Shown in pieces: positions 27,106 to 35,721 of a stretch of DNA of 64,000 bases. The stretch is from DATJLY01 sp035532935 (GTDB taxonomy: Bacteria > Pseudomonadota > Alphaproteobacteria > ATCC43930 > CGMCC-115725). The stretch is taken from the NCBI GenBank assembly GCA_035532935.1, contig DATKQE010000090.1, forward strand, positions 62,001 to 126,000, written 5' to 3'. A program made the position numbers and the translations under genes. Position 1 is the stretch's first letter. Every line of letters starts with the position of its first letter. The notes under the pieces are model-generated. The model saw nothing but the letters and a program-made list of their open reading frames with translations, was not told where the DNA came from and searched no databases.

Positions 27106-27885
27106 TCAATGGATCGCTGTCAGCAGCCGGTCATAGCGCACCGTGAACGGCCAGTTCCACGGCTGCCACCAGGCGGCATAGCCGTCGGTCGAGAAGAAGA
27201 TGAACTCCGCGCGCCCGACCAGATTCTGCGCCGGCACGTAGCCGACGCCGCTGTTGGGATCGCGGCTGTCGGCGGAATCGTCGCGGTTGTCGCCCATCAT
27301 GAAATAATGGCCGGGAGGCACCGTGAACACCGGCGTATTGTCGTATTGGGGCGGAATGCAATTCTTGATGATGAGATGCTCGCGGCCGCCGGGCAGGGTC
27401 TCGCGATATTCGGGGTAGTTGCCCGGCGGACATCCCGCGTCACCGCGGAAGAACGGTTCGGCGTAGTAATAATCCGGGAGACGCTGCAGCTTGACCGGCG
27501 TGCCGTTGATGTTGAGAACCCCGTCCTTCATCTGGAGCCGATCGCCCGGCAGGCCGACGATGCGCTTGACGAAATCGACCGAGGGATCGGCCGGCTGCTT
27601 GAACACGACGACGTCGCCGCGCTGTGGCGGACGAAAGAAAACGCGACCCGGCCCGGGGATGAGCGGTAGCCCGAAAGGCAGCGAATAGCGGCTGTAGCCA
27701 TAGGAGAATTTCGCGACGAAAAGATAGTCGCCAATGAGGAGCGTGGGCACCATCGAGGCCGACGGTATGCTGAAAGGCTCGTAGAAGAACGTGCGGATGA
27801 AGAGCGCAATGACAATGGCATAGACGAGAGTCTTGATCGTCTCGGCAAATCCGCCCGTGGTCCGGCTCGAGGTCCTGTTGGCCAT
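27106..27885 (-). CDS. lepB: Signal peptidase I
   Basis: This 259-residue inner-membrane serine protease removes signal peptides. One N-terminal membrane segment (TLVYAIVIALFIRTF) precedes the active Ser44 in PSASMVPTL. The catalytic Lys107 is in DFVKRIVGLPGD, and the box GHYFMMGDNRDDSADSR is present. ATG 27885 is used; TTG codons just upstream are less likely. Confidence 0.96.
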   Translation of the reverse strand: MANRTSSRTTGGFAETIKTLVYAIVIALFIRTFFYEPFSIPSASMVPTLLIGDYLFVAKFSYGYSRYSLPFGLPLIPGPGRVFFRPPQRGDVVVFKQPADPSVDFVKRIVGLPGDRLQMKDGVLNINGTPVKLQRLPDYYYAEPFFRGDAGCPPGNYPEYRETLPGGREHLIIKNCIPPQYDNTPVFTVPPGHYFMMGDNRDDSADSRDPNSGVGYVPAQNLVGRAEFIFFSTDGYAAWWQPWNWPFTVRYDRLLTAIH

Positions 27886-27996
27886 CAACAATATCCGCCA
27901 AAGTCTTGTATAAAATGGATTTTAGGAAAGACGCCGTCGGGTGGATGCGGCGCTGATCAAGCCAAGCCTGTTGCCCGAAGTCAAGCGCGGCCTGGG

Positions 27997-28401
27997 CTAA
28001 CGGCCGGCCGTGACCGCGGTGATGATGACGAGCGCGTGCGCGAGCGGCGGTTCGTCGGTAAGGGTGAGTGCGATCTCGGCCCGCATCCCGGCGGGGGTCA
28101 GTCGTTCGAGCCGGGCGAGCGCGCCGCCGCTGAGCGCCAGGGTCGGCCGGCCCGAGGTGAGATTGACGACGCCGAGGTCGCGCCAGAACACGCCATGGCG
28201 AAATCCTGTGCCGAGCGCCTTGGAACAGGCCTCCTTGGCGGCAAATCGCTTGGCGTAGCTCGCCGCCCGTCCCGTGCGCCGGTCGGACCGGGCCCGCTCG
28301 ATCGGCGTAAAGACACGGTCGAGGAAGCGGTCGCCGAAGCGCTCGATCGTGCGCTCGATGCGGCGGATGTCGATGAGGTCGCTGCCGATGCCGATGATCA
28401 T
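27997..28401 (-). CDS. acpS: Holo-ACP synthase
   Basis: This 134-residue enzyme transfers phosphopantetheine from CoA to acyl carrier protein. The magnesium-binding pair is Asp8 in GIGSDLIDI and Glu57 in RFAAKEACSKALG. It overlaps the pdxJ stop by four bases. About 110 bases separate it from lepB. Confidence 0.95.
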   Translation of the reverse strand: MIIGIGSDLIDIRRIERTIERFGDRFLDRVFTPIERARSDRRTGRAASYAKRFAAKEACSKALGTGFRHGVFWRDLGVVNLTSGRPTLALSGGALARLERLTPAGMRAEIALTLTDEPPLAHALVIITAVTAGR

Positions 28402-29162
28402 GGCGCGGCCGGAGCGCCGCGTCCGTCGCAGCGCGCCTCTTGCATCAGCGCGCGCATCCGCTTCACCGTGGCATCGAGGCCGCTGAAGATCGCCTCGCCG
28501 ACCAGGAAGTGGCCGATATTGAGTTCGACGATGGTGGCGATCGCCGCGACCGGACCGACCGTGTCGTAGTCCAGCCCGTGGCCGGCGTGGCATTCGAGTC
28601 CCATCGTCTCGGCCATGGCGGCGGCGGCAACGAGCCGCGCCAACTCGCGCGCGCGGGCCGCGCTGCTCGCCTCGCAATAGGCGCCGGTGTGGAGCTCGAC
28701 CACGGGTGCGCCGAGCCGCGAAGCCGCCTCGATCTGGCGCGGATCGGGATCGATGAACAGCGAGACGCGAACGCCGGCGGCGCCGAGCGCCCCGATGAGC
28801 GGTCGCAGCTCGTCGCCGCCGCCCACCGCGTCCAGCCCGCCCTCGGTAGTGAGTTCACTGCGCTTCTCGGGAACGAGGCAGGCGGCATGCGGGCGGTGCT
28901 TTGCGGCAATTGCCAGCATCTCGCGCGTCGCCGCCATTTCAAGGTTGAGCGGCAACTCGATCTCGCGGCTGAGGCGGGCGATATCGGCGTCCGAGATGTG
29001 GCGGCGGTCCTCGCGCAGATGCGCCGTGATGCCGTCGGCCCCGGCGGCGGCGGCAAGCCGCGCCGCGCGCACCGGATCGGGGTGAGTTCCGCCGCGGGCG
29101 TTGCGGAGGGTGGCAACGTGATCGATGTTGACGCCAAGGCGCAACGGGCGCGAGGGTGGCAT
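28398..29162 (-). CDS. pdxJ: Pyridoxine 5'-phosphate synthase
   Basis: This 254-residue TIM-barrel enzyme closes the pyridoxine ring from aminoacetone phosphate and DXP. The N-terminus LGVNIDHVATLRNARGG and the C-terminal CHAGHGLDYDTV are typical. Its start overlaps the last base of the rsh stop. The pdxJ-acpS pair is conserved in proteobacteria. Confidence 0.96.
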   Translation of the reverse strand: MPPSRPLRLGVNIDHVATLRNARGGTHPDPVRAARLAAAAGADGITAHLREDRRHISDADIARLSREIELPLNLEMAATREMLAIAAKHRPHAACLVPEKRSELTTEGGLDAVGGGDELRPLIGALGAAGVRVSLFIDPDPRQIEAASRLGAPVVELHTGAYCEASSAARARELARLVAAAAMAETMGLECHAGHGLDYDTVGPVAAIATIVELNIGHFLVGEAIFSGLDATVKRMRALMQEARCDGRGAPAAP

Positions 29163-31369
29163 TAACGGCGGGCCCGATCGACCGAGTTGATGACCGGCGT
29201 GGCCCGGAGCGCGGCGATGATGGTGGTGAGGTGGCGCACGTCCTGGACCTCGATGTCGACCAGGATCTCGAAGAAGTCCTGCGACCGGTTGGTGATCTTG
29301 AGGTTGGTGATGTTGCCTGAGTTCTTGCCGATCACCGTGGTGAGACTGCCGAGGCTGCCAGGCTCATTGCCGATGGTGACATGGATGCGCCCGACATGGC
29401 TATGCTCGCCGTCGGGCGCGTTCCAGGCGACGTCGAGCCAGCGTTCGGGCATATCGGCAAAGGTATCGAGCGTCTCGCAGTCGATGGTGTGGATGGTGAC
29501 GCCCTTGCCGGTCGTGACGATGCCGACAATGCGGTCGCCCGGCAGGGGATGGCAGCAGCCGGCGAAATGCACCGCCATGCCGGGAATGAGGCCGCGGATC
29601 GGCACGGCGTTCTCGGACGCCTTGCGGCTGCGCTGCGGGGCGAGCGGCACGACCTTGGCAGGGCGGGCGTCGGGCTTGGGCGGGAACAGCGCATGCACCA
29701 CCTCGCGCCCGGTGTGATTGCCGGCGCCCACGGCGGCACAGAGATCGTCGGCGGTGTCGCTGTTGAACTGGCGCAGCACGGTCTCAACGACCTTGTCGGT
29801 GTATTCATGGCCTTCCTGGCGGAATGCCTTTTGCAGGATGGCCTTGCCGAGATCGAGATATTGCTGGCGCTGCTGGGTCCGGATGAAGCGGCGGATGCGG
29901 GCGCGCGCCTTGCCGGTGACGACGAAGCGTTCCCAGGTCGGCGACGGCGTCTGCGCCCTGGAAGTGACGATCTCGACCTGATCGCCGTTGCCGAGCTGGG
30001 TGCGCAGCGGCACCAGCCGGCCGTTGATCTTGGCGCCGACGCAGGTGTCGCCGATCTGGGAGTGCACCGCATAGGCGAAATCCACCGGCGTCGCCCCGCG
30101 CGGCAGCTCAATGAGATCGCCCTTGGGGGTGAAGCAAAACACCTTGTCCTGGAACATCTCGAGCTTGGTGTGCTCGAGGAATTCCTGCGGGTCGGGCGCA
30201 TGTTCGAGAATGTCGAGCAACTCGCGCAGCCAGCGGTACTGGCGTCCCTCGGTATTGGGCGCCGCCTGCTTGTAGACCCAGTGCGCGGCAACGCCGAGCT
30301 CGGCCACCTCGTGCATTTCGCGAGTGCGGATCTGCACTTCGATGCGCTGCCGCTCGGGGCCGAGCACGCCGGTATGGAGTGAGCGGTAGTTGTTGGGCTT
30401 GGGCGTCGAGATGTAATCCTTGAAGCGTCCCGGGACCACCGGATAGCGGCTGTGCAGCACGCCCAGCGCCTGATAGCAGTGCTCGACCGAATCGACGACG
30501 ATGCGGAACGCCATGATGTCGGCGAGCTGCTCGAAGCCCACATTCTTGCGCTGCATCTTGCGCCAGATCGAATAGGGCGACTTTTCGCGACCGGAAAGCT
30601 GGGCTTCGACGCCGCCCAGGCGGAGCGTCTCGTCGAGCTCGGCGATGATGCGGCCGGGCAGATTCTCGCCCTTCTCGCGCAGGAAGTTGAGCCGCGTGCG
30701 GATGCTCTCGCGCGCGTCCGGGAACAACTCGCCGAAGGCCAGATCCTCGAGCTCGTCCTTGACGTCGTGCATACCCATGCGCTCGGCGAGCGGGGCATAG
30801 ATGTCCATGGTCTCGCGCGCGATGCGGCGCCGCTTCTCGGGATCGGCGACAAAGCGCAGCGTGCGCATGTTGTGCAAGCGGTCGGCAAGCTTCACCAGGA
30901 GGACGCGGATGTCCTCGGACATGGCGAGGACGAGCTTGCGGAAATTTTCCGCCTGCTTGGTCTGATCCGATTGCAGCTCGATGCGCGAGAGCTTGGTGAC
31001 GCCGTCGACGAGGCGGGCGATCTCGGCGCCGAACATCCGCTCGATGTCCTCGAGCGTCGCCACGGTGTCCTCGACCGTGTCGTGGAGCAGCCCGGTGATG
31101 ATCGACGCGCCGTCGAGCTTCATCCCGGCCAGGATGCCCGCCACCTCGACCGGATGCGAGAAATAGGGGTCGCCCGAGGCGCGGAGCTGCGCCCCGTGCG
31201 CCTTCATCGAATAGACATAGGCCCGATTGAGCGCGTCCTCATCCGCGGCGGGGTCATAGGCCTTGACCCGCTCGACCAATTCGAATTGCCGCATGATGCG
31301 CGGCGGCGCCGCCGGAGCAACGGGCGCGGCAGAGACGGCAGCAGCAGAGAACGGCTCGGCCGCCGCCAT
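29162..31369 (-). CDS. rsh: Bifunctional (p)ppGpp synthetase/hydrolase (RSH)
   Basis: This 735-residue stringent-response enzyme is the single long RSH usual in alphaproteobacteria. The hydrolase domain has GLLHDTVEDT (HD motif). The synthetase domain has GRFKDYISTPKPNNYRSLHT. A TGS domain (about 400-460) and a C-terminal ACT domain follow. The family start is usually at MRQFELVERVKAYDP (31294). The ATG at 31369 adds an Ala/Pro-rich leader and lies directly after rpoZ; either start is possible. Confidence 0.94.
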   Translation of the reverse strand: MAAAEPFSAAAVSAAPVAPAAPPRIMRQFELVERVKAYDPAADEDALNRAYVYSMKAHGAQLRASGDPYFSHPVEVAGILAGMKLDGASIITGLLHDTVEDTVATLEDIERMFGAEIARLVDGVTKLSRIELQSDQTKQAENFRKLVLAMSEDIRVLLVKLADRLHNMRTLRFVADPEKRRRIARETMDIYAPLAERMGMHDVKDELEDLAFGELFPDARESIRTRLNFLREKGENLPGRIIAELDETLRLGGVEAQLSGREKSPYSIWRKMQRKNVGFEQLADIMAFRIVVDSVEHCYQALGVLHSRYPVVPGRFKDYISTPKPNNYRSLHTGVLGPERQRIEVQIRTREMHEVAELGVAAHWVYKQAAPNTEGRQYRWLRELLDILEHAPDPQEFLEHTKLEMFQDKVFCFTPKGDLIELPRGATPVDFAYAVHSQIGDTCVGAKINGRLVPLRTQLGNGDQVEIVTSRAQTPSPTWERFVVTGKARARIRRFIRTQQRQQYLDLGKAILQKAFRQEGHEYTDKVVETVLRQFNSDTADDLCAAVGAGNHTGREVVHALFPPKPDARPAKVVPLAPQRSRKASENAVPIRGLIPGMAVHFAGCCHPLPGDRIVGIVTTGKGVTIHTIDCETLDTFADMPERWLDVAWNAPDGEHSHVGRIHVTIGNEPGSLGSLTTVIGKNSGNITNLKITNRSQDFFEILVDIEVQDVRHLTTIIAALRATPVINSVDRARR

Positions 31370-31372
31370 CGG

Positions 31373-31852
31373 TTATCGCTTGTGGCCGCCGTGATCGGGT
31401 GTACCCTCGCCAAGGTCCGGGATGCGGTCCTCGGCGATCCCCACGGCGTCCTCCTCAGAGATCTGCAGCATGTCGTCCTGCAGCTCCTCGTCCACTGCCG
31501 GTTCCTCTTCCGCCTCGCCCTCTTCGACCTCATCGCCCTCGATCTCGATGGCCGGGCCGATATCGACCGGCCATGCGGTCTGCGCCCCGATCTCGATCTC
31601 GTGATCCTCTTCGGGCTCGTCGATCTCGACATGCTTCTGCATGCCCTTGATCAGGTTGTTCTGCAGGCCGTCGAGCGCAATCGAGTCCGCGGCGATCTCG
31701 CGCAGGGCGACGACCGGATTTTTGTCGTTGTCGCGGTCGAGCGTCGGCTGGGCGCCTGACGCCATGTCGCGGGCCCGCTGCGCCGCGAGCAGGACCAGTT
31801 CGAAGCGGTTCGGGATCTTGATGACACAATCTTCGACGGTGACGCGCGCCAT
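31373..31852 (-). CDS. rpoZ: RNA polymerase omega subunit with long acidic tail
   Basis: This 159-residue protein helps assemble RNA polymerase by holding beta-prime. The first about 70 residues match omega (MARVTVEDCVIKIPNRFELVLLAAQRAR, NPVVALREI). The remaining about 85 residues are very acidic (about 32 Asp/Glu) and low in complexity, longer than in E. coli omega (91 residues). It heads the rsh-pdxJ-acpS-lepB-rnc-era-recO series. Confidence 0.95.
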   Translation of the reverse strand: MARVTVEDCVIKIPNRFELVLLAAQRARDMASGAQPTLDRDNDKNPVVALREIAADSIALDGLQNNLIKGMQKHVEIDEPEEDHEIEIGAQTAWPVDIGPAIEIEGDEVEEGEAEEEPAVDEELQDDMLQISEEDAVGIAEDRIPDLGEGTPDHGGHKR

Positions 31853-31890
31853 GAATCCGGGCCTCCGCGGGAGGGAATGTTGAGTTGCTC

Positions 31891-31919
31891 AATATATGGT
31901 GGCTACGGCGCTGGAGCAA
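31891..31919 (-). promoter_or_regulatory. Candidate sigma-70 promoter for rpoZ
   Basis: On the minus strand, TTGCTC (31919-31914) and TATATT (31896-31891) are separated by 17 bases, about 40 bases before rpoZ. A small perfect palindrome TTGAG-TTG-CTCAA (31880-31892) lies at the expected start site. Activity is inferred only from these matches. Confidence 0.4.
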
Positions 31920-32043
31920 CAAGGCCTTTCCTTAACTCTTTCGGTGCCCGGACGGGCAATGCTGATGCCGGCGGCGTCAGATTGAAATTGCGCGGCGGCC
32001 GATCTCGGGGCAGGCTCGGCGTGGCGGCAAAGGAGTACCCTCC

Positions 32044-32658
32044 ATGGCAGAACTCGGCCTCGCCAACCCAGCGTCCGACACCCGCGCCGACGTGCGGTTC
32101 TATGGCATCCACCATCTCGCGCTCAACACCGACGACATGAAGGCGACCGTGGATTTCTATGCCGGCGTCCTCGGCATGCGGTTGGTCCACGCCATGAAGG
32201 TGCCGCCGGGACTGGGCAGCGGCCCCGGCAATCGCGGCAATCCGCCATTCGAGGAAATACGCCATTATTTCTTCGACATGGGGCGTGACGCATTGCTGGC
32301 CTTCTTCGAGATCCCGAAAGGCGCCAAGCCGACCGGCGACCGCGACGCGATCGCCATGATGCAGCACGTGTCCTTCGCCGTGGCGCCCGACAGCCAGGCG
32401 CGCATCCGGGTGCGGCTCGAAGCCAACGGCTACGTCTATCAGGGCCCGATCGAGGTGCTGCCGGGCGTCCACTCGATCTATGTCTTCGATCCGAACGGCA
32501 TCCGCCTCGAATTCAGCTGTCAGCCCGGCGATGGCGACGGCGAGCCACACATCGTCCGCGGCGCCGCCATGACCAAGCACGAGGCGCTCGCCGAGTTGCG
32601 AACGCTGACCGGCGACAGGAACTGGCTCGACTGGGCGACGCAGGGGCTCGAAGAATAA
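32044..32658 (+). CDS. VOC family (glyoxalase/dioxygenase-fold) protein
   Basis: This is a 204-residue cytoplasmic protein with two beta-alpha-beta-beta-beta modules. Candidate metal ligands are His in GIHHLALNT, His in MMQHVSFAV and Glu in IRLEFSCQP, the 2-His-1-carboxylate pattern of extradiol dioxygenases and related VOC enzymes. An insertion of about 25 residues (PPGLGSGPGNRGNPP) lies in the first module. AAGGAGTA precedes ATG 32044. It stands alone, divergent from rpoZ. Substrate unknown. Confidence 0.75.
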   Translation: MAELGLANPASDTRADVRFYGIHHLALNTDDMKATVDFYAGVLGMRLVHAMKVPPGLGSGPGNRGNPPFEEIRHYFFDMGRDALLAFFEIPKGAKPTGDRDAIAMMQHVSFAVAPDSQARIRVRLEANGYVYQGPIEVLPGVHSIYVFDPNGIRLEFSCQPGDGDGEPHIVRGAAMTKHEALAELRTLTGDRNWLDWATQGLEE

Positions 32659-32769
32659 TGCCGCTTGCGTCATCCGGCTTGACGCGGGCGTGATCACATT
32701 CCCCTTGACGCCTCGTCGCCGGGTCCCGGCTTTATCGCGCAGTCACAAGACGTTATAGGGAGGATCACC

Positions 32770-33417
32770 GTGAGATTTTTGCATCTGCTCGGTCGCGGCG
32801 TCGCAGTCGCACTCGTCCTTTCGCTGGGGCTGGGCCTCGCCGGCACGGCGCGGGCACAGACCATCATCGACGCGTGGAACAGCGTCAAGGTGCCGCCGCC
32901 GCCGGTGCTCAAATCGGTCACGGTCGATCCCAAGACCACCGCGCTCCTCGTGCTCGATCTGCTCAAGCAATCCTGCAACGACAAGGTGCGGCCGGACTGC
33001 ATGACCTCGATCCCCAAGGTCAGCACGCTTCTGAGCGAAGCGCGCGCCAAGTCGATGCTCATCGTCCATTCCGCCTTTCCCGGACACACGATTGCAGACA
33101 CCTTGCCCCAGGTCGCGCCGCTCGGCGGCGAGCCCAGCGTCGTGGCCCTTGCCGACAAGTTCATCAACACCGACCTTGACAAAATTCTCAAAGAGCACGG
33201 CATCAAGACTGTCATCGTCGTCGGCACCGCGGCGGAGGGCGCCGTGCTCTACACCGCGAGCGACGCGGCCATGCGCGGGCTGAGCGTCATCGTGCCGGTG
33301 GACGGCATGTCGTCCGCGGACACCTATCCCGAGCAATACGTCGCCTACCAACTTACCCACGGCCCGACCGTCTCGAACCACGTCACGCTGACCCGGAGCG
33401 ACATGATAAAGTTCTAG
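32770..33417 (+). CDS. Exported isochorismatase-like protein lacking the usual Cys
   Basis: This 215-residue protein starts at GTG 32770 with GGGAGGATC upstream. Residues 1-29 form a signal peptide ending in ARA, so it is probably periplasmic. The isochorismatase-like fold shows Asp63 (LLVLDLLKQ) and Lys130 (ADKFIN). The third catalytic position, Cys in nicotinamidases and most hydrolases of this fold, is Ala158 in GTAAEGAVLYTA. It may act like true isochorismatases, which lack the Cys, or be non-hydrolytic. It overlaps the folK stop at a shared CTAG. Confidence 0.8.
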   Translation: MRFLHLLGRGVAVALVLSLGLGLAGTARAQTIIDAWNSVKVPPPPVLKSVTVDPKTTALLVLDLLKQSCNDKVRPDCMTSIPKVSTLLSEARAKSMLIVHSAFPGHTIADTLPQVAPLGGEPSVVALADKFINTDLDKILKEHGIKTVIVVGTAAEGAVLYTASDAAMRGLSVIVPVDGMSSADTYPEQYVAYQLTHGPTVSNHVTLTRSDMIKF

Positions 33418-33929
33418 CGGCGCGGCGGCGCGGCGTCGGCGGGCAGCGGTTCCGCCGTCTGGCCCGGCGGCAGCGCGGCGAGGAGAGCGGCGACGGTGAG
33501 GCCGAAGCGGGGATGGCGCCATTGCGGCGCGATCTCGGCGAGCGGCAACAGGACGAAGGTGCGCAGATGCAGCCGCGGATGCGGCAGGATCGGCCCGCCG
33601 TCGCCGTCCTGGACCAGGCCATCGAAATCGAGCAGGTCAAGGTCGATGGGCCGGGCCTCGTTGCGACTTTGCCGCTCGCGCCCGAAGCTTGCCTCGACGC
33701 AGTGGAGAAGCCGCATCAGCGCCGCCGGATCGAGCGTTGTTGCCAGTGCTGCGACCGCATTGACAAACCAGGGCTGGTCGGACGCCGGAATCGCTTCCGA
33801 GCGGTACCAGCGCGAGCGCGCGAGGATGCAGACGCCGGCGCCTTCGAGCGCCGCCAGCGCGGCCGTGAGCGTCGCCTGAGGCGGGCCCAGGGCGGATGGC
33901 AGATTGGCGCCGAGCCCGATCAGAATCAT
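33414..33929 (-). CDS. folK: 6-hydroxymethyl-dihydropterin pyrophosphokinase
   Basis: This 171-residue kinase transfers pyrophosphate to the pterin in folate synthesis. The GLGANLPSALGPP start, the RSRWYRSEA loop, RPIDLDLLDFDG with the metal Asp residues, and LPHPRLHLRTFVLLPLAEIAP are all diagnostic. A short Pro/Ala-rich tail follows. It is separate from folP and folB, which lie 9-10 kb away. Confidence 0.96.
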   Translation of the reverse strand: MILIGLGANLPSALGPPQATLTAALAALEGAGVCILARSRWYRSEAIPASDQPWFVNAVAALATTLDPAALMRLLHCVEASFGRERQSRNEARPIDLDLLDFDGLVQDGDGGPILPHPRLHLRTFVLLPLAEIAPQWRHPRFGLTVAALLAALPPGQTAEPLPADAAPPRR

Positions 33930-34023
33930 GGCCCGCCGCCTGCGCTTGACGCGGCGCGGAGCCTGCCGCCAAATGCCGCATTATTCCTCAAAGATCGCGG
34001 TCGAATTGTCATGGAGTAATGCA

Positions 34024-34575
34024 ATGATTTGTTATCCTGAAGATCGCGTTGCCTTGTTCATTGACGGCTCCAATCTCTATGCCGCGGCGCGCGCTCTTGC
34101 CTTCGATATCGATTACAAGCGTTTGCTCGACCTGTTCGGTAGCAAGGGCCGGCTCATTCGCGCCTTCTACTACACCGCACTGCTTGAAGACCAGGAATAC
34201 TCGCCGATCCGGCCGCTCGTCGATTGGCTCGACTACAACGGCTACACCATGGTGACCAAGCCGACCAAGGAGTTCACCGACGCCACTGGCCGGCGCAAGA
34301 TCAAGGGCAACATGGACATCGAACTCGCGATCGACGTGATGGAGATGGCACCCCATCTGGATCACATCGTGCTGTTCTCGGGCGATGGCGATTTCCGGCG
34401 GCTGGTCGAAGCCGTGCAGCGCAAGGGCGTGCGGGTGAGCGTCGTCTCGACCATCCGCTCGCAACCGCCGATGGTCGCGGACGAGCTGCGCCGCCAGGCC
34501 GATTGCTTTGTCGAGTTGCAAGAGCTGGCGCCGCAGATCATGCGCCATCGCGAGCCGCAGACGCTCGCGACGTGA
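34024..34575 (+). CDS. NYN domain protein (LabA/DUF88 family, putative RNase)
   Basis: This 183-residue protein has the PIN-like NYN fold. Conserved acidic residues are in RVALFIDGSNLYAAAR (Asp14), GNMDIELAIDVMEM and LFSGDGDFRRLVEAV, expected to hold a catalytic magnesium ion. Such proteins are predicted ribonucleases. ATG 34024 has TGGAG upstream. Its stop overlaps the uracil-DNA glycosylase start as GTGA. It lies near smpB, as often in alphaproteobacteria. Confidence 0.9.
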   Translation: MICYPEDRVALFIDGSNLYAAARALAFDIDYKRLLDLFGSKGRLIRAFYYTALLEDQEYSPIRPLVDWLDYNGYTMVTKPTKEFTDATGRRKIKGNMDIELAIDVMEMAPHLDHIVLFSGDGDFRRLVEAVQRKGVRVSVVSTIRSQPPMVADELRRQADCFVELQELAPQIMRHREPQTLAT

Positions 34576-35219
34576 GCACCGCACTGCCGCCGCAGCCCGG
34601 CCGCGACTGTCCGCTCTGTTCGCGCCTCGTATCCTTCCGCGAGCGGAACCGGACACAGTTTCCGCTCTGGCACAACGCCCCGGTGCCGTCGTTCGGCGCG
34701 ATCCAGGCGCGACTCCTGGTGGTCGGGCTCGCGCCCGGATTGAAGGGCGCGAACCGCACCGGGCGGCCGTTCACCGGCGATTATGCCGGCGGCTTGCTTT
34801 ACGCGACGCTGGTCAAATTCGGCTTCGCCCGCGGCGATTATCAGGCGCGCGCCGACGACGGGTTGACGCTGGTCGATTGCCGCATCAGCAACGCGGTGCG
34901 CTGCGTGCCGCCGGAGAACAAGCCTGAGCCGCGCGAGATCGCCGCCTGCCGGCCCTTCCTTGCCGCGGAGCTTGCGGCCATGGTGCGACTCGAGGCGGTT
35001 CTTGCGCTCGGCGCCATTGCGCACCAGGCGGTGCTTGCCGCGCTCGGCGCAAAGCGGACCCATTTTCCCTTCGCCCACGGCGCCCTTCACCGCCTGCCGC
35101 GCTTTGCCCTCGCCGACAGCTACCACTGCTCGCGCTACAACACCAATACCGGACGGCTCACCGTTTCCATGTTCGAGGCGGTATTCGCCATGCTCGAAAG
35201 CGTGGTCGCGCGCGATTGA
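34572..35219 (+). CDS. Uracil-DNA glycosylase, family 5 (UDGb) type
   Basis: This 215-residue enzyme is predicted to remove uracil and other deaminated bases from DNA. Motif one is GLAPGLKGANRTGRPFTGD. Motif two is SYHCSRYNTNTGRLT, with Cys instead of the Pro of the more usual HPS. Cysteines in RDCPLCS and in the DCRISNAVRC/AACRPF region could bind the 4Fe-4S cluster of families 4 and 5. It starts at GTG 34572, coupled to the NYN gene. Confidence 0.9.
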   Translation: MSTALPPQPGRDCPLCSRLVSFRERNRTQFPLWHNAPVPSFGAIQARLLVVGLAPGLKGANRTGRPFTGDYAGGLLYATLVKFGFARGDYQARADDGLTLVDCRISNAVRCVPPENKPEPREIAACRPFLAAELAAMVRLEAVLALGAIAHQAVLAALGAKRTHFPFAHGALHRLPRFALADSYHCSRYNTNTGRLTVSMFEAVFAMLESVVARD

Positions 35220-35243
35220 CCGCGCCCCTTCCGGCGGACCGGT

Positions 35244-35711
35244 TCAGGCGTTCTTGTCGCGCATGATGCGGGCGCGGTCGCGCTGCCAGTCGCGCGCCTT
35301 CTCGGCGTCGCGCTTGTCGGATTTGCGCTTGCCCTTGGCGAGGCCGAGTTCGAGCTTGGCGCGGCCGCGGGCATTGAAATAGATCGCCAGCGGCACGAGC
35401 GTGATCCCTTCCCGCCTGATCGCTCCCATCAGCCGGTTGATCTCGCGCCGGTGCAAGAGCAGTTTGCGCGGCCGGCGCGGCTCGTGATTGAAGTGCGCCG
35501 CGGGATAGGCCGGGAAATTCGCATTGAGCAGCACGATCTCACCGCCGCGTTCGGTGGCATAGGCCTCGGCGATGCTGGCGAGGCCCTGGCGCAGCACCTT
35601 GACCTCGGTGCCGACGAGTTGGAGCCCCGCCTCGACCGTATCCTCGATCAGATAGTCGTGCCGCGCCCGCCGATTCTGCGCGACGAAGCGCTCGTCACCG
35701 CGAAGCGCCAT
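35244..35711 (-). CDS. smpB: SsrA-binding protein SmpB
   Basis: This 155-residue protein delivers tmRNA to stalled ribosomes. The VQNRRARHDYLIEDTVEAG-type start, GTEVKVLRQG and the KGKRKSDKRDAEKARDWQRD tail are typical. It is convergent with the UDG gene and lies just downstream of dapA on the minus strand, a common alphaproteobacterial neighbourhood. Confidence 0.96.
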   Translation of the reverse strand: MALRGDERFVAQNRRARHDYLIEDTVEAGLQLVGTEVKVLRQGLASIAEAYATERGGEIVLLNANFPAYPAAHFNHEPRRPRKLLLHRREINRLMGAIRREGITLVPLAIYFNARGRAKLELGLAKGKRKSDKRDAEKARDWQRDRARIMRDKNA

Positions 35712-35721
35712 GGAATCTAAG

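Noticed and set aside
33411..33420. Shared CTAG at the isochorismatase/folK stops (also gltA/aquaporin) as a functional site
   Set aside because: CTAG makes a stop on both strands, so four-base overlaps of convergent genes arise simply; no further symmetry surrounds it.
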